Positions 21,565 to 32,560 are shown, counted from the stretch's first letter. The stretch is 64,000 bases of DNA from Primula veris (GCA_963682055.1 OY821749.1:5001-69000); one strand, 5' to 3'. Program-made: numbers and translations. Notes: generated by a model from the letters alone, not told the origin.

Positions 21565-23137
21565 CGACTTTCAGATGCAATGGCTTCACTAATAAAAAAG
21601 GCTTAAGTTTTCGAACTATTATTTTTCAGTGAGGAGACTAAAATCATTAAATCTACTATATCTATATAAACTTGATTTAAATCAAAACTGCAGTTTTTTG
21701 ATACAACAGTTTGACAAATTGAAAAACAAGATTTACTTAATATCCAGACTGAAATTTGTCGATCATGGAACTCGATCATTTAATATTCTGTTGCTCCTCC
21801 ATTACTCCAGTAAAAGACAAAAAAAAAAAAAACAGATTGATAATGCACCTTCATTTCCCACATGTAATAGCGGGTAACAAGAGCCTATGAGTTTCTCGGT
21901 CCTTCTCGTAAAATGTGTCCCAAACGAACCCTCGGTGTCTGAACTGCTAGTTGAAACAAGAGGATCTCTCTCTATCATCACGATACTCGTCACCGTCACC
22001 AAATATTTCACTTTCTTCGTCTCCCCACAAACTAGCTCGAAGTCTTGCTTCTTTTTCCTTATTATAAACTGAATTCAGTTTTGAACGGTAGTATGATATA
22101 ACAACCAGCAGAATTAAATCCTCTTAAGGCAAATCAAAAACCAAAGGCATTTTAAAAAGGGACATATAATAAAGAAAAATATGAAAAATGAGAGATCAAA
22201 TGTTCTTTACAAACTCTCTTTTTGAAGAATTTTGATACAATTACACATGCTAATAAGCAGGCAAGTCAGCAACATGACACCCTGATTTTTAACTGTACAT
22301 GTATTCAGGTGTACTAAGGCCTCGTACCCTCTACAAAAATATTAATTTCAAACCTCGTGCTCCACTTATTTGTGAATAAAATACCTGTTAAATAATTGGA
22401 TGTAATATTGTGCATGTTCTGTTACTTGACCCAACTTGTTCTTTTATCCTTAAAACTCTCCCTACACTATAGTAATATTATCACTTTAGTAACCTGCCAT
22501 TAACTAACTGGATGGAAAAGCACTGAAGTGACAAAAGAGTATCTTAATGTATTCATAGCACAGGGCATTCAACTTTATTTAGCTGGTATAAGAGAGTACA
22601 AAACCTGAATAAACCCTGAAGATTACTACTTATACTAAACCCTGGAGAACTTAAAAGCATAATCATAGGATGTCAAGTACGTACTAGTCTTTACATCACT
22701 TAATCACACCAAAGCTCTTTTTTTCCATTAGACATGTGTCCCTATACATAAGCTGAATTTCTAGCAAGAGTAATATTTTTCTTTTATACACAGAATACTT
22801 AATTTTGACCAAGAGACGACCCCGGACCCAAATTTCACAGCTTATCTACAGTTATGGTTAATTGCAGTTTCTCATACCAATATATCATGGTTTTCCGATT
22901 TTGTTCCCCAACTTAACAGAATTTTATTACTATCCAAACTTGCAAAGAGAAAAACAAAAAGTCGGGGACTAAAACAGGAAAAAGTGATCGCATAGTGTAC
23001 AGTATTGAAAATTACAATACTCAATACAATAGTGTACATATATTATTTTCGTATCTGAATAGTATTCCAATCTACAATTTTCTTTTATTCAGTATACTAA
23101 TCATGCTCAATCTTCCAGAAAGTAACAATTTGTATTA
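21565..23137. other. AT-rich intergenic DNA, nothing recognised
   Basis: Small open frames on both strands near 21,630-22,070 and 22,995-23,198 have no recognisable content and no splice context that I trust. There is no tandem repeat or RNA gene. A poly-A run lies at about 21,820-21,832. Confidence 0.45.
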
Positions 23138-23965
23138 TGGCAACGACAAATTACATCAGTTAGTTTTGTTGGGTCCACTACTCACTTTCCTTGCATAGTT
23201 GCACATAAACGAAATCTTTTGTTATATATTCAGAGAGAAAATAAGTTCCTCAAGTAAGGATTCTAGCCCTAATTTTTCAGCCCAAACTAAAACAAGGAAT
23301 TCTAAAGAACTAAAAGGATTAAATTTAATCCCCACACAAACCCCAAATTCACAGAGTTAGGCACGGAATTTAAATTTGAGATAAGCACACGCGAAAACTC
23401 TTTTCAGTCCAAACAAAACCAAAGAATCCTAAGAAATTACAAGGGTTAAATTTAAACCCCACAAAATCCCAAATTCACACATTTGGGCACGAAATAAACT
23501 AAGACAAGAAAACTCTTTCCAACCCAAACAAAACGAGGAATTCTAAGAAATCAAAAGAAATGAATATATTCCCCACAAAAATCCTAAATTCACAAAGTTA
23601 GACACCGAGTTTAAATTTGAGATAAAAACACACACAAAATCTGTTTTCAGCCCAAACAAAAACAAGGGCTTAAAGGAACTAATTAATAATCCCCACTACA
23701 AGCCAAATATCACAAAATCTTCTAAATAAGTGTAAAAAATTACTAACTAGATGAACTTCCCAAGGTAACTATCTTTAGCACAAACTGAATAGAAGAATTA
23801 TAATAAACTAAAAGGGCTGAACTTAATCCCCAGTATGCTACAAAATTAAAATTTGAGATATTGATCAAAAAGTAAAAGAGGTAATTTTGGGATAAAAGAC
23901 ACCTAATTTAAATTTGAGAGATACACACCCAACAAAAGCTGGTTTCTGCCCAAACAAGAAATCAG
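23138..23965. repeat. Segmental duplication, copy 1 (partner 31,337-32,158)
   Basis: About 820 bp almost identical to 31,337-32,158, from 'attatggcaacgacaaatta' to 'aaagctggtttctgcccaaac'. Only a few substitutions and single-base indels are seen, so this duplication is recent. Internally the block is itself a diverged tandem repeat of about 120 bp: the word 'cccaaac(a/t)aaaac.a.gaat' and 'aaatttgagata' recur about five times. Confidence 0.93.
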
Positions 23966-24478
23966 AATATCATAAAGTCAATAATTGACACAAATTACTA
24001 CCTAGCTGAAATTCGGACATAAACTATCTTTAGCCCAAACTGAAACAAAGAATTCTAATAAACTAAAAGGGGTGAGCTTAATAATCCCCACAACAATCAG
24101 AAACCCACATAGTATGCTACAATATTTGATATCTGAAAAATTGATGAAAAAAATAAAAGTGTAGACTACTAGAATTCAACACTTGTTTTACATTTTTTGT
24201 TTCTGTATTTACACTAGTACTAAGTACTAACTAATTGTCACTATTACCAACAGAAAGAAATAAGCTTTTCCAATTTCTACTGGATGCGCCTATAACACTT
24301 ACAATTACTACTACTTAAATAATTCATCTCCACCAAAACTATACTTATTTGCTAATGAAGGTGTAGCCAAACGATTTCTTCTTATATTTGACTAATTTCA
24401 AAAAAGGATTAACTTGTATTTTTTGCTATGTAGTATAAGAAACTAGAAAAGTAAATAAAAATAAAATGAAACATACAC
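23966..24478. other. Continuation of diverged repeat, no gene
   Basis: The 'agcccaaactgaaacaaagaattct' and 'aatccccacaacaa' words of the preceding block continue to about 24,130, then give way to featureless AT-rich sequence. In the plausible minus-strand gene model starting at 24,527 this would be intron. Confidence 0.4.
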
Positions 24479-24527
24479 CAATGGAATAAGTGAGAGCAGC
24501 TCTGAGACTGGAAGGTAATTGCGCCAT
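24479..24527 (-). CDS. Possible first coding exon, MAQLPSSLRAALTYSI, family unknown
   Basis: The minus-strand ATG at 24,527 has a strong plant context (CGAGATGGCG). It opens a 16-codon frame MAQLPSSLRAALTYSI that ends at a GTGTATG donor. Upstream lies a GA-rich leader-like tract (24,580-24,620) and a TA run, as in many plant promoters and 5' UTRs. I do not recognise the N-terminus. The next exon is uncertain: the candidate at 20,739-20,828 is 3.6 kb downstream and its phase does not confirm the link. The exon may belong to a gene otherwise lost from this locus. Confidence 0.35.
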
Positions 24528-24819
24528 CTCGAAAAACGTCAGCTTTGTTCCCGAAACTCCTCCCCCACCTGGAACATCTCTCTCTCTTTTTTCCCTCTCT
24601 CTCTCTATATATATATATATATAGATACATATATATATATATGTATATGTGTGTATCTATGTTTCTCTGTGAGTTTTGTATTTTTGTTTTGTTAAATAAG
24701 AAAAAGTGTTTAAATTAAGATATGCAAATAAGCCCCTTAACAATGGGTCATCACTCTCTCTAAAAAAAAAAAATTATATATATATTTGCACTATATGTAT
24801 CTATTCTTCTGTGTGTGTG

Positions 24820-24925
24820 TGTGAGAGAGAGAGAGAGGGAGGTGTGTTTAATTTGGGATTCTGGGGAAGACAGAGAAAAAAATAACATGAGTGTTTCATT
24901 TTGACTGTATTTAAATTATTTCACC
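24820..24925. repeat. (GA)n plus GTGTTTAATTTGGGAT dispersed repeat, copy 2
   Basis: GT and GA dinucleotide runs are followed by 'ggtgtgtttaatttgggatt' and 'gtatttaaattatttcacc'. It is the same order as 5,556-5,665. Confidence 0.55.
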
Positions 24926-25734
24926 AACAAAATTTGACTCCCGCCCATTTTTTTCCAAAATATTTCAAAAATCATAAACATAAATTCAAAAAATTAGAAC
25001 TAAAACACCAAATAGTTTCAATTGGCTACTGGTTCTCGTTAATGGTCTAATAACTTCCCAACTCCATCACAACTGAATGCTACTTAACTTTTAAAATAGC
25101 ATAAGTGAAAAATATAAACATGAAAATCACAACTACTCCAAAACAGATCGAACTAATTAATGGTGTATCCATAAATTCTAAGAAAGCCATTGAAACCCAA
25201 CACATAATATCTTAAAACAATTTAACAAACTAATTTACTTCGGAAAATATCTAATTTTTTACACTTTAGGTCAGGCAAAAGATCAAACAAATTGAAGCTA
25301 TAATCATAAACAAAAGCATATGGAGGTGAAAGGGAACAAAGGTAAACAGCTAATGCCGTCCAGGTCAACATGATAATTTGCTAAGATGTCGTGTAGGTCA
25401 TAATCACAATTAACAAAATAGCAATAACAAAAGGCGGTTCGAACTTCCCACAAATCCAGATGGAGTCGAAGTGTCAAACCATCAAACTCTTGAACCTCGA
25501 TGTTGGTGCAAACGCTCTTACCATTTTGAGCTTACGAATCTCAATTTAGTGACTAAAAACAAAATAAATAGCCCAACTACCAAAACTCCTCAGGCAAATC
25601 ACTGAACACATGGAGTGCACTTACGCCATCGTCTTAATAGTGACATTTTTATAAGATTTTTGAAGACCAATCCAATCTCAACCAAACAAGCACTAACCGC
25701 AAGCCAAACAAACAATGAAATACCTAATTCATGA
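24926..25734. other. AT-rich intergenic DNA, nothing recognised
   Basis: No exon, RNA gene or tandem array is evident. A minus-strand 70-codon frame at 25,599-25,811 runs into the next duplicated segment and is not kept open in its partner. Confidence 0.4.
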
Positions 25735-25975
25735 CTTTTATTCGGGTTTCTAAAAAGCCAATCCAAACTCATCGAAACCAAAAAACCTCCAATTACATAA
25801 ACAGTTAACAAACTCGACCACGGCTTATGAACACAACCAAATGAAAACCTAAAAAGTGTGTAAAATTAAAGAATCCTCGTACTAAAAACTATAAACAGTA
25901 GTATAACAAAAGGGGTATTCTACATATATAGATAGACACATACCATCAAAGATAGGTCACTTCTACACGTCAGAA
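25735..25975. repeat. Segmental duplication, copy 1 (partner 30,534-30,800)
   Basis: Shares 'tgacttttattcgggtttct', 'aaaacctccaattacat', 'cagtagtataacaaaag' and 'caaagataggtca.ttctacacgtca' with 30,534-30,800. Indels in the middle distinguish the copies. The partner leads directly into the GC-rich block at 30,800. Confidence 0.85.
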
Positions 25976-26221
25976 ACTTAATAATCGTATCTAAGTCTCA
26001 CATTGATAAACCAATAATAATGTGACAACAAAGTTATTATTTTCGAAATACAAAACATGAAAATCACGTATATTCCCAAATAGATCAAAAAAATCAGTGT
26101 TGTGCTTGAGTAGCTGTAAATTATATGTTCTCCAAATATGACCTAAAACTAAACAAGTCTATCGCAGCTAAATGCTTATCAACTTTAACAACCAACCATA
26201 TAATATATCAAGTATAAACTT

Positions 26222-27300
26222 AACAACCAGCTAATTCAGGCCTCATTCTTTAAGCTTATCCAGGCCTCATCCAGTTGCAACTTCTAGTTTATTCAGGCCT
26301 TAGTTGGTTGTTTCTTTTAAGCTTTGGTTGGCCACATCAAATGCTTTGTTGTTTTGCTCAAAATCTGGGTAACATTTGGTTACAACTTAGTGTTATCCTA
26401 ATATTTGGACTGCATTTGGTTGTCCAACTAAAAAAGTAAATGATATAACTAAATAACATGCGTCAAACAGTCAGGAAAAAGAATTCAAAGGGAAACCCTT
26501 TTTTATCCGAAACCAGCATTTGACAGTAAGATATTTCACAAGTTTGGGTCGGGAACAGGGAAGTGTTTCCAAACTAATCCGTGGGGATTCCTATACATCC
26601 ATTTGAATGCTAATTTACGCAAATTATTGAAGAAAGAGAAAAACAACTTGTTCTCAAAACGGGCATCATCAGCCCAAGAAAAAGGTGAGAAATTATAGAT
26701 TTGAGACTTTGCCTTAACGAAGATTTGAAATCAACTTTGAGTTTTTAGACAGAATCTAACACGTGCTAAATTTTCTTTTAATAAATACTATTAAATATAG
26801 GCTAAAAATTGGGGCTTGTTTCAGTGCAGATTTTACCAAATAAGCCAGTTTATTCTCTAGCATTTTAAGGTAGATGTTAAAAAACCCATATTTTAAGCCA
26901 GTCATCTCAATGCAGTGCAACTTATTGAGTTTAAACGTTGCAACCAACAAACCTTATATACAATTAATAAAATTCGTTAAAAGAAAATGTAAATAAAAAT
27001 CCAAATGAACTTTTTCCCCCTGAAAATACCTTCTCATAGAACCTACTTTTCAGAAAATATTTTACTATGAATCAAACAGAGCCAAAAAAGCAAAAATAAA
27101 AAGACTCGGCGACACAAGCAGAACCTACCTTCTCATGGAATATGCAAAAAGTCCAAGAAATTGTTGTGCATGTCCTGTCATTTTTAAAATAACACAAACT
27201 TAAACAACCAAGAGCGGAAAGCAACAATAAACTTGAAAAATAGGTGCCAGAATACATTATAAGATTATCTCGCTTTAAGAGCAGAATCTTGATAGGAAGA
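26222..27300. repeat. Segmental duplication, copy 1 (partner 62,258-63,300)
   Basis: About 1.08 kb nearly identical to 62,258-63,300, starting 'gctaattcaggcctcattct' and including 'tcaaatgctttgttgttttgct', 'gtttgggtcgggaac' and 'ccttctcatggaatatgcaaa'. The partner has a small insertion ('ttgcgcacaagaagggctac') absent here. Minus-strand frames such as MLVATFKLNKLHCIEMTGLK are open in both copies over short stretches but have no recognisable family. The next dispersed repeat follows in both places, so the whole duplicated block is about 1.5 kb. Confidence 0.93.
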
Positions 27301-27369
27301 ATATGAGGCTTCGTTAAGTTGCAGTGATTAAGTTGCAGTTAATAAAAATAGGAAAACATGTAATATCTG

Positions 27370-27725
27370 GGAGGGAAATTCACTCTTTGTCAGAGATCGG
27401 GACATCACCCCCTCTCCATTTAACTAGAACGAAAAAATCTCCCATAATTACAAAAAACATATAGTAATTGATATTTGTACATATATAATAATAATAATAA
27501 TGAGTATTATTTAACTAAGACATTAAAAAATATTAGGAGTTAACCTTATTATTTGAATTTGGTTGGGTAGATCTTCTGTATGAATCCATGTCTCTCTCTA
27601 TATATATATTAGGAGTATGTTTTTAGAGAGAGGGAGAGAATGTAATTTCCGATCACCCAGAAGCGAATTAGGATTTTTTTGATCTCTCTCTCTCAAATGA
27701 TTTATTGCCACTTATTAGGCTCAGT
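27370..27725. repeat. Dispersed 340-bp repeat ('CTTTGTCAGAGATCGGG' element), copy 1
   Basis: One of four copies in the window (27,370; 32,198; 58,650; 63,371). Order of landmarks: 'attcactctttgtcagagatc', a (TAA)n run, 'tgagtattatttaacta', 'gaatttggttgggtag', (CT)n/(TA)n, 'aggagtatgtttttagagag', 'aatgtaatttccgatcac', then 'tgatttattgccacttatta'. No terminal inverted repeats were recognised. Copies are over 90 percent alike by eye, in the same orientation. Confidence 0.88.
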
Positions 27726-29219
27726 GGGTGTTCGTGGTTAGGGTTTTGAGTAAAATACCAACTGAATAAATTAAAAACAATCGGTTCGGTTGAATTCGGT
27801 TTTGATCAAAAAAATGGCATAAACAAAAAACGGTAAAAATCGTGTATATACATTTATAATTAAGTTACAAGATCTGCAAAAATATTTTAAATTAATTTTA
27901 AGAGCTACGACTACATATATGCAGAAAATTCTGCTCTAACACGTCTACAACATATCAGAGGGTAAAAACAGACATATAAATACATATTTTCATTTGAAAA
28001 CAGTGAAAACCAACAGATCCAAAGGGTAAAGGGAAAAAACATTATCCATACATGCATATAGACATGCATACATAAATATATACATCTAACTAATTAAATT
28101 ACTTAAATATAAAAATAATATACACACCGTCCCTAATAGCTCAAAACTACTTTCATCTTCAATTTTATCCAAAGCAAGGCAAAGGAATTTAAAAACTAAT
28201 TTCCAGGATAACAATTTACATGAGCTTATTCTCAAACTCTAGCCGGAAAAGGATAAGAAAGTTACAATATACATAAATGATATACATAAAACAAGTTCAT
28301 ACCTCAATCAAATTTGTGATAAAAATTCTCCGATCCAAGTAAAATCAAGGAATAAAATTCAACAAATCTTTGCAAAATTTATTAAATTTGTTTGGACAAA
28401 ATCACTAAGATCCAAACAGAAAAGTAGAAAAACTATGATAAAAAATAAACTATCACTAGAAATAAAAAGATCTAGAGCTGGAGTCATTTTGGAGTAAAAT
28501 CTGAACATGCTACAAAGGCGAGTTAGAGAGAGTTTTACCGAGAAGTTTGCACCAATTTAGTGTGTCGTTAAAATATGTTGGCACAGTGACGACTGCGTTT
28601 TTCACTGTTGTGCCCAGAATAGCCTTGGCAATTTCCTTCATCTTAATGAGAATCATCGATGAGATTTCTTCGGCCGCAAATTGTTTCTCTTTGCCTTTGT
28701 AGTTGACAACAATGATGGGTTTGTCCCCTGGGACGGATATGACCTCGAATGACCAATGTTTCATGTCAGCTTGGACCTGAGGGTCACAAAAATCTCCTAC
28801 CGATCAAGCGATTGGCATCTGTATAAATCATAGGGGTTGATTAGAAAATTATTCACAAATGAAAGCCCTATAATTTTAAACATATGAAAAAAACACGGGA
28901 TGAATTTCAATAGCTCTATCATCAACCTTTCGCAGAAGAAAACAAGTACAACACCAGATTTAAATACAAGAACGGTTAAAGTTATACATGTAGATATTCT
29001 ACTACAAGGAACCAAAATTCATTCATTCTAAAGTCCCAATGAAGTGTTCTTCTAGCAGTCGTCTTCAATCTCAAGGATAAAAAATCCATTCATTCTAAAG
29101 TCCCAATGAAGCGTTTTATACTAAAAAAAAAACCCGGCCAATTTTTTACAGATTATATTACATGAAGAATAATTGAACATTCAACAGAAGAACACGAAGT
29201 TACCTAACTATAGTATCAA

Positions 29220-29710
29220 ACAAGACTTTAGATTTCCCGTAAAATTGGTATTAAGTAGGGACGTAGACAAATCAAACAACATTCTTATAAATTGGTAGCA
29301 CAGGGCTACAGAAAATGAACTTAACTAAAGAAACATCTACAATAATTTAATTTATAAAAACTCTGCCTGTAAAATAAAAATACGAACCAACAAATACGTG
29401 TTGAAAACAGCGTTGATTGGATTGAAAACAATTACAAACCAAGTATAGAAGTCCATAATATTTATTAATACTACGGGAACATCCGATTAGTTTTTAGTGT
29501 TTTGAAATATTGTGACATAAACATAAGAACCTGTATAAGAAAAAAAAAACATTAAGATTAAGCAGGAACAACCCCTGCTAGAAAATTAAGAAAACGAAAA
29601 TAAGGCCAATTCATTTAAACTATGGTAAACAATTAACACTTTCAAGTTCTAACACCATAAATAAAGGTAAAAAGAAATTAAAAAAAAAAAATATATATAT
29701 ATACATCCAT
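29220..29710. repeat. Segmental duplication, copy 2 (partner 4,440-4,860)
   Basis: Matches 4,440-4,860 from 'tttagatttcccgtaaaattgg' to the (TA)n and 'catccattggacaacaaatg' end. Here there is an extra stretch ('cctgtataagaaaaaaaaaac') near 29,530. Homology to the CSN3-proximal copy suggests a duplicated HSP70-intron segment. Confidence 0.85.
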
Positions 29711-29785
29711 TGGACAACAAATGAGGCAAATTTACTGAAATTAAAAACTAGGACAACAGTATCTTGTACAATTAACCCTCTTCTT

Positions 29786-29899
29786 GAGTAACTTTTAGGT
29801 AGACTCGGTCTACCACATAGGATTTCTTATGTGGTATGGCAAACCAAGCATTACATAAGAAATACTATGTGGTAGGACGGGTCTATCTAAAAGTTACTC
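29786..29899. mobile_element. Palindromic MITE, 114 bp, with TTCTT flanking repeats
   Basis: The first about 48 bp (GAGTAACTTTTAGGTAGAC..) are the near-perfect reverse complement of the last 48 bp (..GTCTATCTAAAAGTTACTC), with about five mismatches. The single strand would fold into one long hairpin. Each arm holds a second small palindrome, CCACATA..TATGTGG. A direct repeat TTCTT flanks it at 29,781-29,785 and 29,900-29,904, consistent with a 5-bp target-site duplication. There is no coding capacity. The superfamily is not assigned: the ends do not match Stowaway or Tourist as I know them. It is inserted in the HSP70 intron relic and is absent from the other copy near 4,860. Confidence 0.8.
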
Positions 29900-30014
29900 T
29901 TCTTTGAATGAAAAACACAAAGTAGATATAACTAATTATTCCAAATACATGGCAACCGCAGCTAAAATGGTGAATGAGAATGAACAAAAATGTATCCAAA
30001 AAAGCAGTGTTGGT

Positions 30015-30104
30015 TAAATAAAATAGAATTACAACAGACAAGCGAGAATAATTGTCAAGTGTATGGGAAACAAGATATGGCAGTAAAGTTAAGCCTAATT
30101 TATG

Positions 30105-30146
<42 letters not shown>

Positions 30147-30248
30147 CGGAGTACTAATTAACAGTGGTATGTATAAAGTGCAAGAATATAAATGAAAGAG
30201 GCAATAAAAAAATGAATGAATGAAAAAAAGAAAAGACGGAAAAGGAGT
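30015..30248. repeat. Segmental duplication (partner 7,950-8,185)
   Basis: Same order of landmarks as 7,950-8,185, with a shorter (AT)n core at 30,110-30,144. The right edge adjoins the HSP70 exon-1 relic. Confidence 0.85.
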
Positions 30249-30339
30249 GTTGAGATCCTGAATATTAGCAGGGTCACCTCTCATCGGTAATTATCATCAT
30301 TCAACATAAACATAAAAGATGGTAGGTGTTGTCCTTGGT

Positions 30340-30500
30340 GGTACAGAGATAAGAGAGAGAGAGAGGCGTGTTTAATAAAAAGACGGTGAATATATAGATC
30401 GATGAAGCTCGTTCCCCCATGCGAACCTGTCATTGCATCCCTCTCTCTCTATCTATCTATCTCTCTCTCTATATATATATAAATGAATTAGTGAAATGTG
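30340..30500. repeat. (GA)n and (CT)n/(TA)n simple-sequence tracts
   Basis: A GA run at about 30,352-30,364, followed by 'gcgtgtttaataaaaag', is a shortened relative of the 5,556 and 24,820 repeats. A CT/CTAT/TA tract lies at about 30,439-30,481. No gene is attached. Confidence 0.5.
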
Positions 30501-30533
30501 ATGTAATGGGTAGTGATATAAGAGACTTTTAGT

Positions 30534-30800
30534 GACTTTTATTCGGGTTTCTAAGAAATCAATCCAAACTCAACCAAACTCATCGAAACCCAAAAAACCT
30601 CCAATTACATACCATACTAAAAGTGCAACTTTAACAGCTAACAAACCCGACCACGACTGATGAAAAGTGTGTAAAATCAAGTAATCCACTATAAGCAGTA
30701 GTATAACAAAAGAGGTTTTCTACATACATACATATATATATATATACATATATAGATAAGACACATACCGTCAAAGATAGGTCAATTTCTACACGTCATC
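30534..30800. repeat. Segmental duplication, copy 2 (partner 25,735-25,975)
   Basis: Homologous to 25,735-25,975, with an extra 'cttttattcgggtttctaag' start and a (TA)n insertion near 30,735. It ends at 'caaagataggtcaatttct', which begins the next tandem duplication. Confidence 0.85.
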
Positions 30801-31095
30801 GACGCCGAGATTGATGGCGACGGAGTCCTGAGGAGGGGGTCTGGTCATCGTCTTTTCCGGTGGTCTGATCAAAACCCTAACTGTTCCTTCTCCGATCGGA
30901 GTATGAGGACTAGTTCGATCTTGATGATGAGGTGGCACCTCCGTAGAAGTCGCCGGAGACAACAATCCCCTGCTGAAATCCTCATCGTTCCACTAGCCGG
31001 AGGAATGATAGGGGTGATAACGTCATCCCTTCAAAGATAGGTCAATTTCTCCATGTCATCGACGCCGAGCTCAATGGCGGAGAAGTTCTGAGGAC
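30772..31095. repeat. Tandem duplication in a GC-richer block
   Basis: The phrase 'caaagataggtcaatttct' followed by 'catcgacgccgag' occurs at about 30,773-30,812 and at about 31,033-31,070. 'gttcgatcttga(t/c)gatgaggtgg' follows both. The unit is about 260 bp. It duplicates the 3' part of the open frame described at 31,031-31,273. Confidence 0.7.
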
Positions 31096-31273
31096 TGGTT
31101 CGATCTTGACGATGAGGTGGGACCGCCGGAGACAACGATCCCCTGCTACAATCGTCATTTCCGGAGGAGAATTGAGGAAACAGCTCCACCGTAAAGAGAC
31201 TGTGCGTCGGTGGTGGTGATGGAAAGATCGTCGGAGACGGCGCACCAGAGCGGTTTTCCGGCGAGATTTCCAT
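31031..31273 (-). CDS. Hypothetical 80-residue Pro/Ser-rich open frame, gene-like start
   Basis: The minus-strand ATG at 31,273 opens MEISPENRSGAPSPTIFPSP, then a Ser/Pro/His-rich stretch and ends DDMEKLTYL. The upstream CT-rich leader ('ctctctctctccctc') and the higher G+C and CpG content than the surroundings look like the start of a plant gene. A second reading frame is also open (MWSDLNHSLS..), so the frame is uncertain. No family is recognised, and the downstream part is tandemly duplicated with changes. It could be the first exon of a captured gene or a non-coding CpG-rich piece. Confidence 0.3.
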   Translation of the reverse strand: MEISPENRSGAPSPTIFPSPPPTHSLFTVELFPQFSSGNDDCSRGSLSPAVPPHRQDRTSPQNFSAIELGVDDMEKLTYL

Positions 31274-31336
31274 CTTGAGTGGTGGTTTGAGGGAGAGAGA
31301 GAGTGGTTTAGATCTGACCACACCAGTTATTTGCAT

Positions 31337-32158
31337 TATGGCAACGACAAATTACATCAGTTAGTTTTGTTGGGTCCACTACTCACTTTCCTTGCACAGT
31401 TGCACATAAACGAAATCTTTTGTTATATATTCAGAGAGAAAATAAGTTCCTCAAGTAAGGATTCTAGCCCTAATTTTTCAGCCCAAACTAAAACAAGGAA
31501 TTCTAAAGAACTAAAAGGATTAAATTTAATCCCCACACAAACCCCAAATTCACACAGTTAGGCACGGAATTTAAATTTGAGATAAGCACACACGAAAACT
31601 CTTTTCAGTCCAAACAAAACCAAAGAATCCTAAGAAATTACAAGGGTTAAATTTAAACCCCACAAAATCCCAAATTCACACATTTGGGCACGAAATAAAC
31701 TAAGACAAGAAAACTCTTTCCAACCCAAACAAAACGAGGAATTCTAAGAAATCAAAAGAAATGAATATATTCCCCACAAAAATCCTAAATTCACACAGTT
31801 AGACACCGAGTTTAAATTTGAGATAAAAACATACACAAAATCTGTTTTTAGCCCAAACAAAAACAAGGGGTTAAAAGGAACTAATTAATAATCCCCACTA
31901 CAAGCCAAATATCACAAAATCTTCTAAATAAGTGTAAAAAAATTACTAACTAGATGAACTTCCCAAGGTAACTATCTTTAGCACAAACTGAATAGAAGAA
32001 TTATAATAAACTAAAAGGGCTGAACTTAATCCCCAGTATGCTACAAAATTAAAATTTGAGATGTTGATCAAAAAGTAAAAGAGATAATTTTGGGATAAAA
32101 GACACATAATTTAAATTTGAGAGATACACACCCAACAAAAGCTGGTTTCTGCCCAAAC
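31337..32158. repeat. Segmental duplication, copy 2 (partner 23,138-23,965)
   Basis: Near-identical to 23,138-23,965. It ends at 'ctgcccaaacaa' and then joins a GT run and a long G run, after which the dispersed 340-bp repeat begins. Confidence 0.93.
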
Positions 32159-32163
32159 AAATT

Positions 32164-32193
<30 letters not shown>
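32164..32193. repeat. (GT)n-G(17) tract at a duplication junction
   Basis: A GTGTGTGTGTGTG run continues into about 17 consecutive G. It sits exactly between the end of one segmental duplication and the start of the dispersed 340-bp repeat. Copies elsewhere have only 'gggagggaaa' or 'ggggggaaat' at this place. Confidence 0.85.
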
Positions 32194-32194
<1 letters not shown>

Positions 32195-32197
32195 TTT

Positions 32198-32560
32198 CGC
32201 TCTTTGTCAGAGATCGGGACATCACCCCTTCTCCATTTGACTAGAATGAACAAATCTCCCATAATTACAAAAAAACATATAGTAATTGATATTTGTACAT
32301 ATAATAATAATAATAATAATGAGTATTATTTAACTAAAACATTAAAAAATATTATGAGTCAGACCTTATTATTTGAATTTGGTTGGGTAGATCTTCTGTA
32401 TGAATCAATGTCTCTCTTTCTCTCTATATATATATTAGCAGTATGTTTTTAGAGAGAGGGAGAGAATGTAATTTCCGATCACCCATAAGCGATTTAGGCA
32501 TTTTTGTCTCTCCCTCTCTAAAATGATTTATTGCCACTTATTACTACTAAGGCTTGGTGG
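32198..32560. repeat. Dispersed 340-bp repeat, copy 2
   Basis: Same landmarks as 27,370-27,725, from 'gctctttgtcagagatcggg' to 'gatttattgccacttattac'. The downstream 'actaaggcttggtgggtt' and 'ttaattattatcggcaatca' are also shared with the copy at 63,371, so these two are the closest pair. Their shared tract runs on to about 32,660 and 63,815. Confidence 0.88.

Larger units (their letters stand above)
28561..30290 (-). pseudogene. Cytosolic HSP70 pseudogene, exon-1 end and exon-2 start
   Basis: Exon 2 homology is 28,561-28,818. After a good acceptor (TTTATACAG) it reads (D)[58 protein letters not shown] and [13 protein letters not shown], the nucleotide-binding-domain core of Hsp70 chaperones. 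Homology stops after FND, so the rest of the roughly 650-residue protein is missing. The run of five A at 28,788-28,792 has one base too many and shifts frame after RRF, before DPQVQ. Exon-1 remains at 30,248-30,290 read like TDER..GDPANIQDLNT, a decayed match to TERLIGDAAKNQVAMNP. The split inside the Asp codon of DAKRLIGRRF is the usual single intron site of plant HSP70 genes. The intervening intron now holds duplicated sequence and a MITE. Confidence 0.88.

Noticed and set aside
26756..27257. Minus-strand frames shared with 62,798-63,316
   Set aside because: Shared because the whole 1.5-kb segment is duplicated. No family was recognised, and the C-termini differ after small indels.
29883..30284. 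133-codon minus-strand frame beginning MRGDPANIQDLN
   Set aside because: Only the first dozen residues echo the HSP70 exon-1 relic. The rest translates an (AT)n-containing duplicated non-coding segment.
31042..31323. Second open frame (MWSDLNHSLS...) in the GC-rich block
   Set aside because: It overlaps the frame at 31,031-31,273 in another phase. It is basic, His/Arg/Ser-rich and less protein-like, so it was kept only as an uncertainty for that entry.
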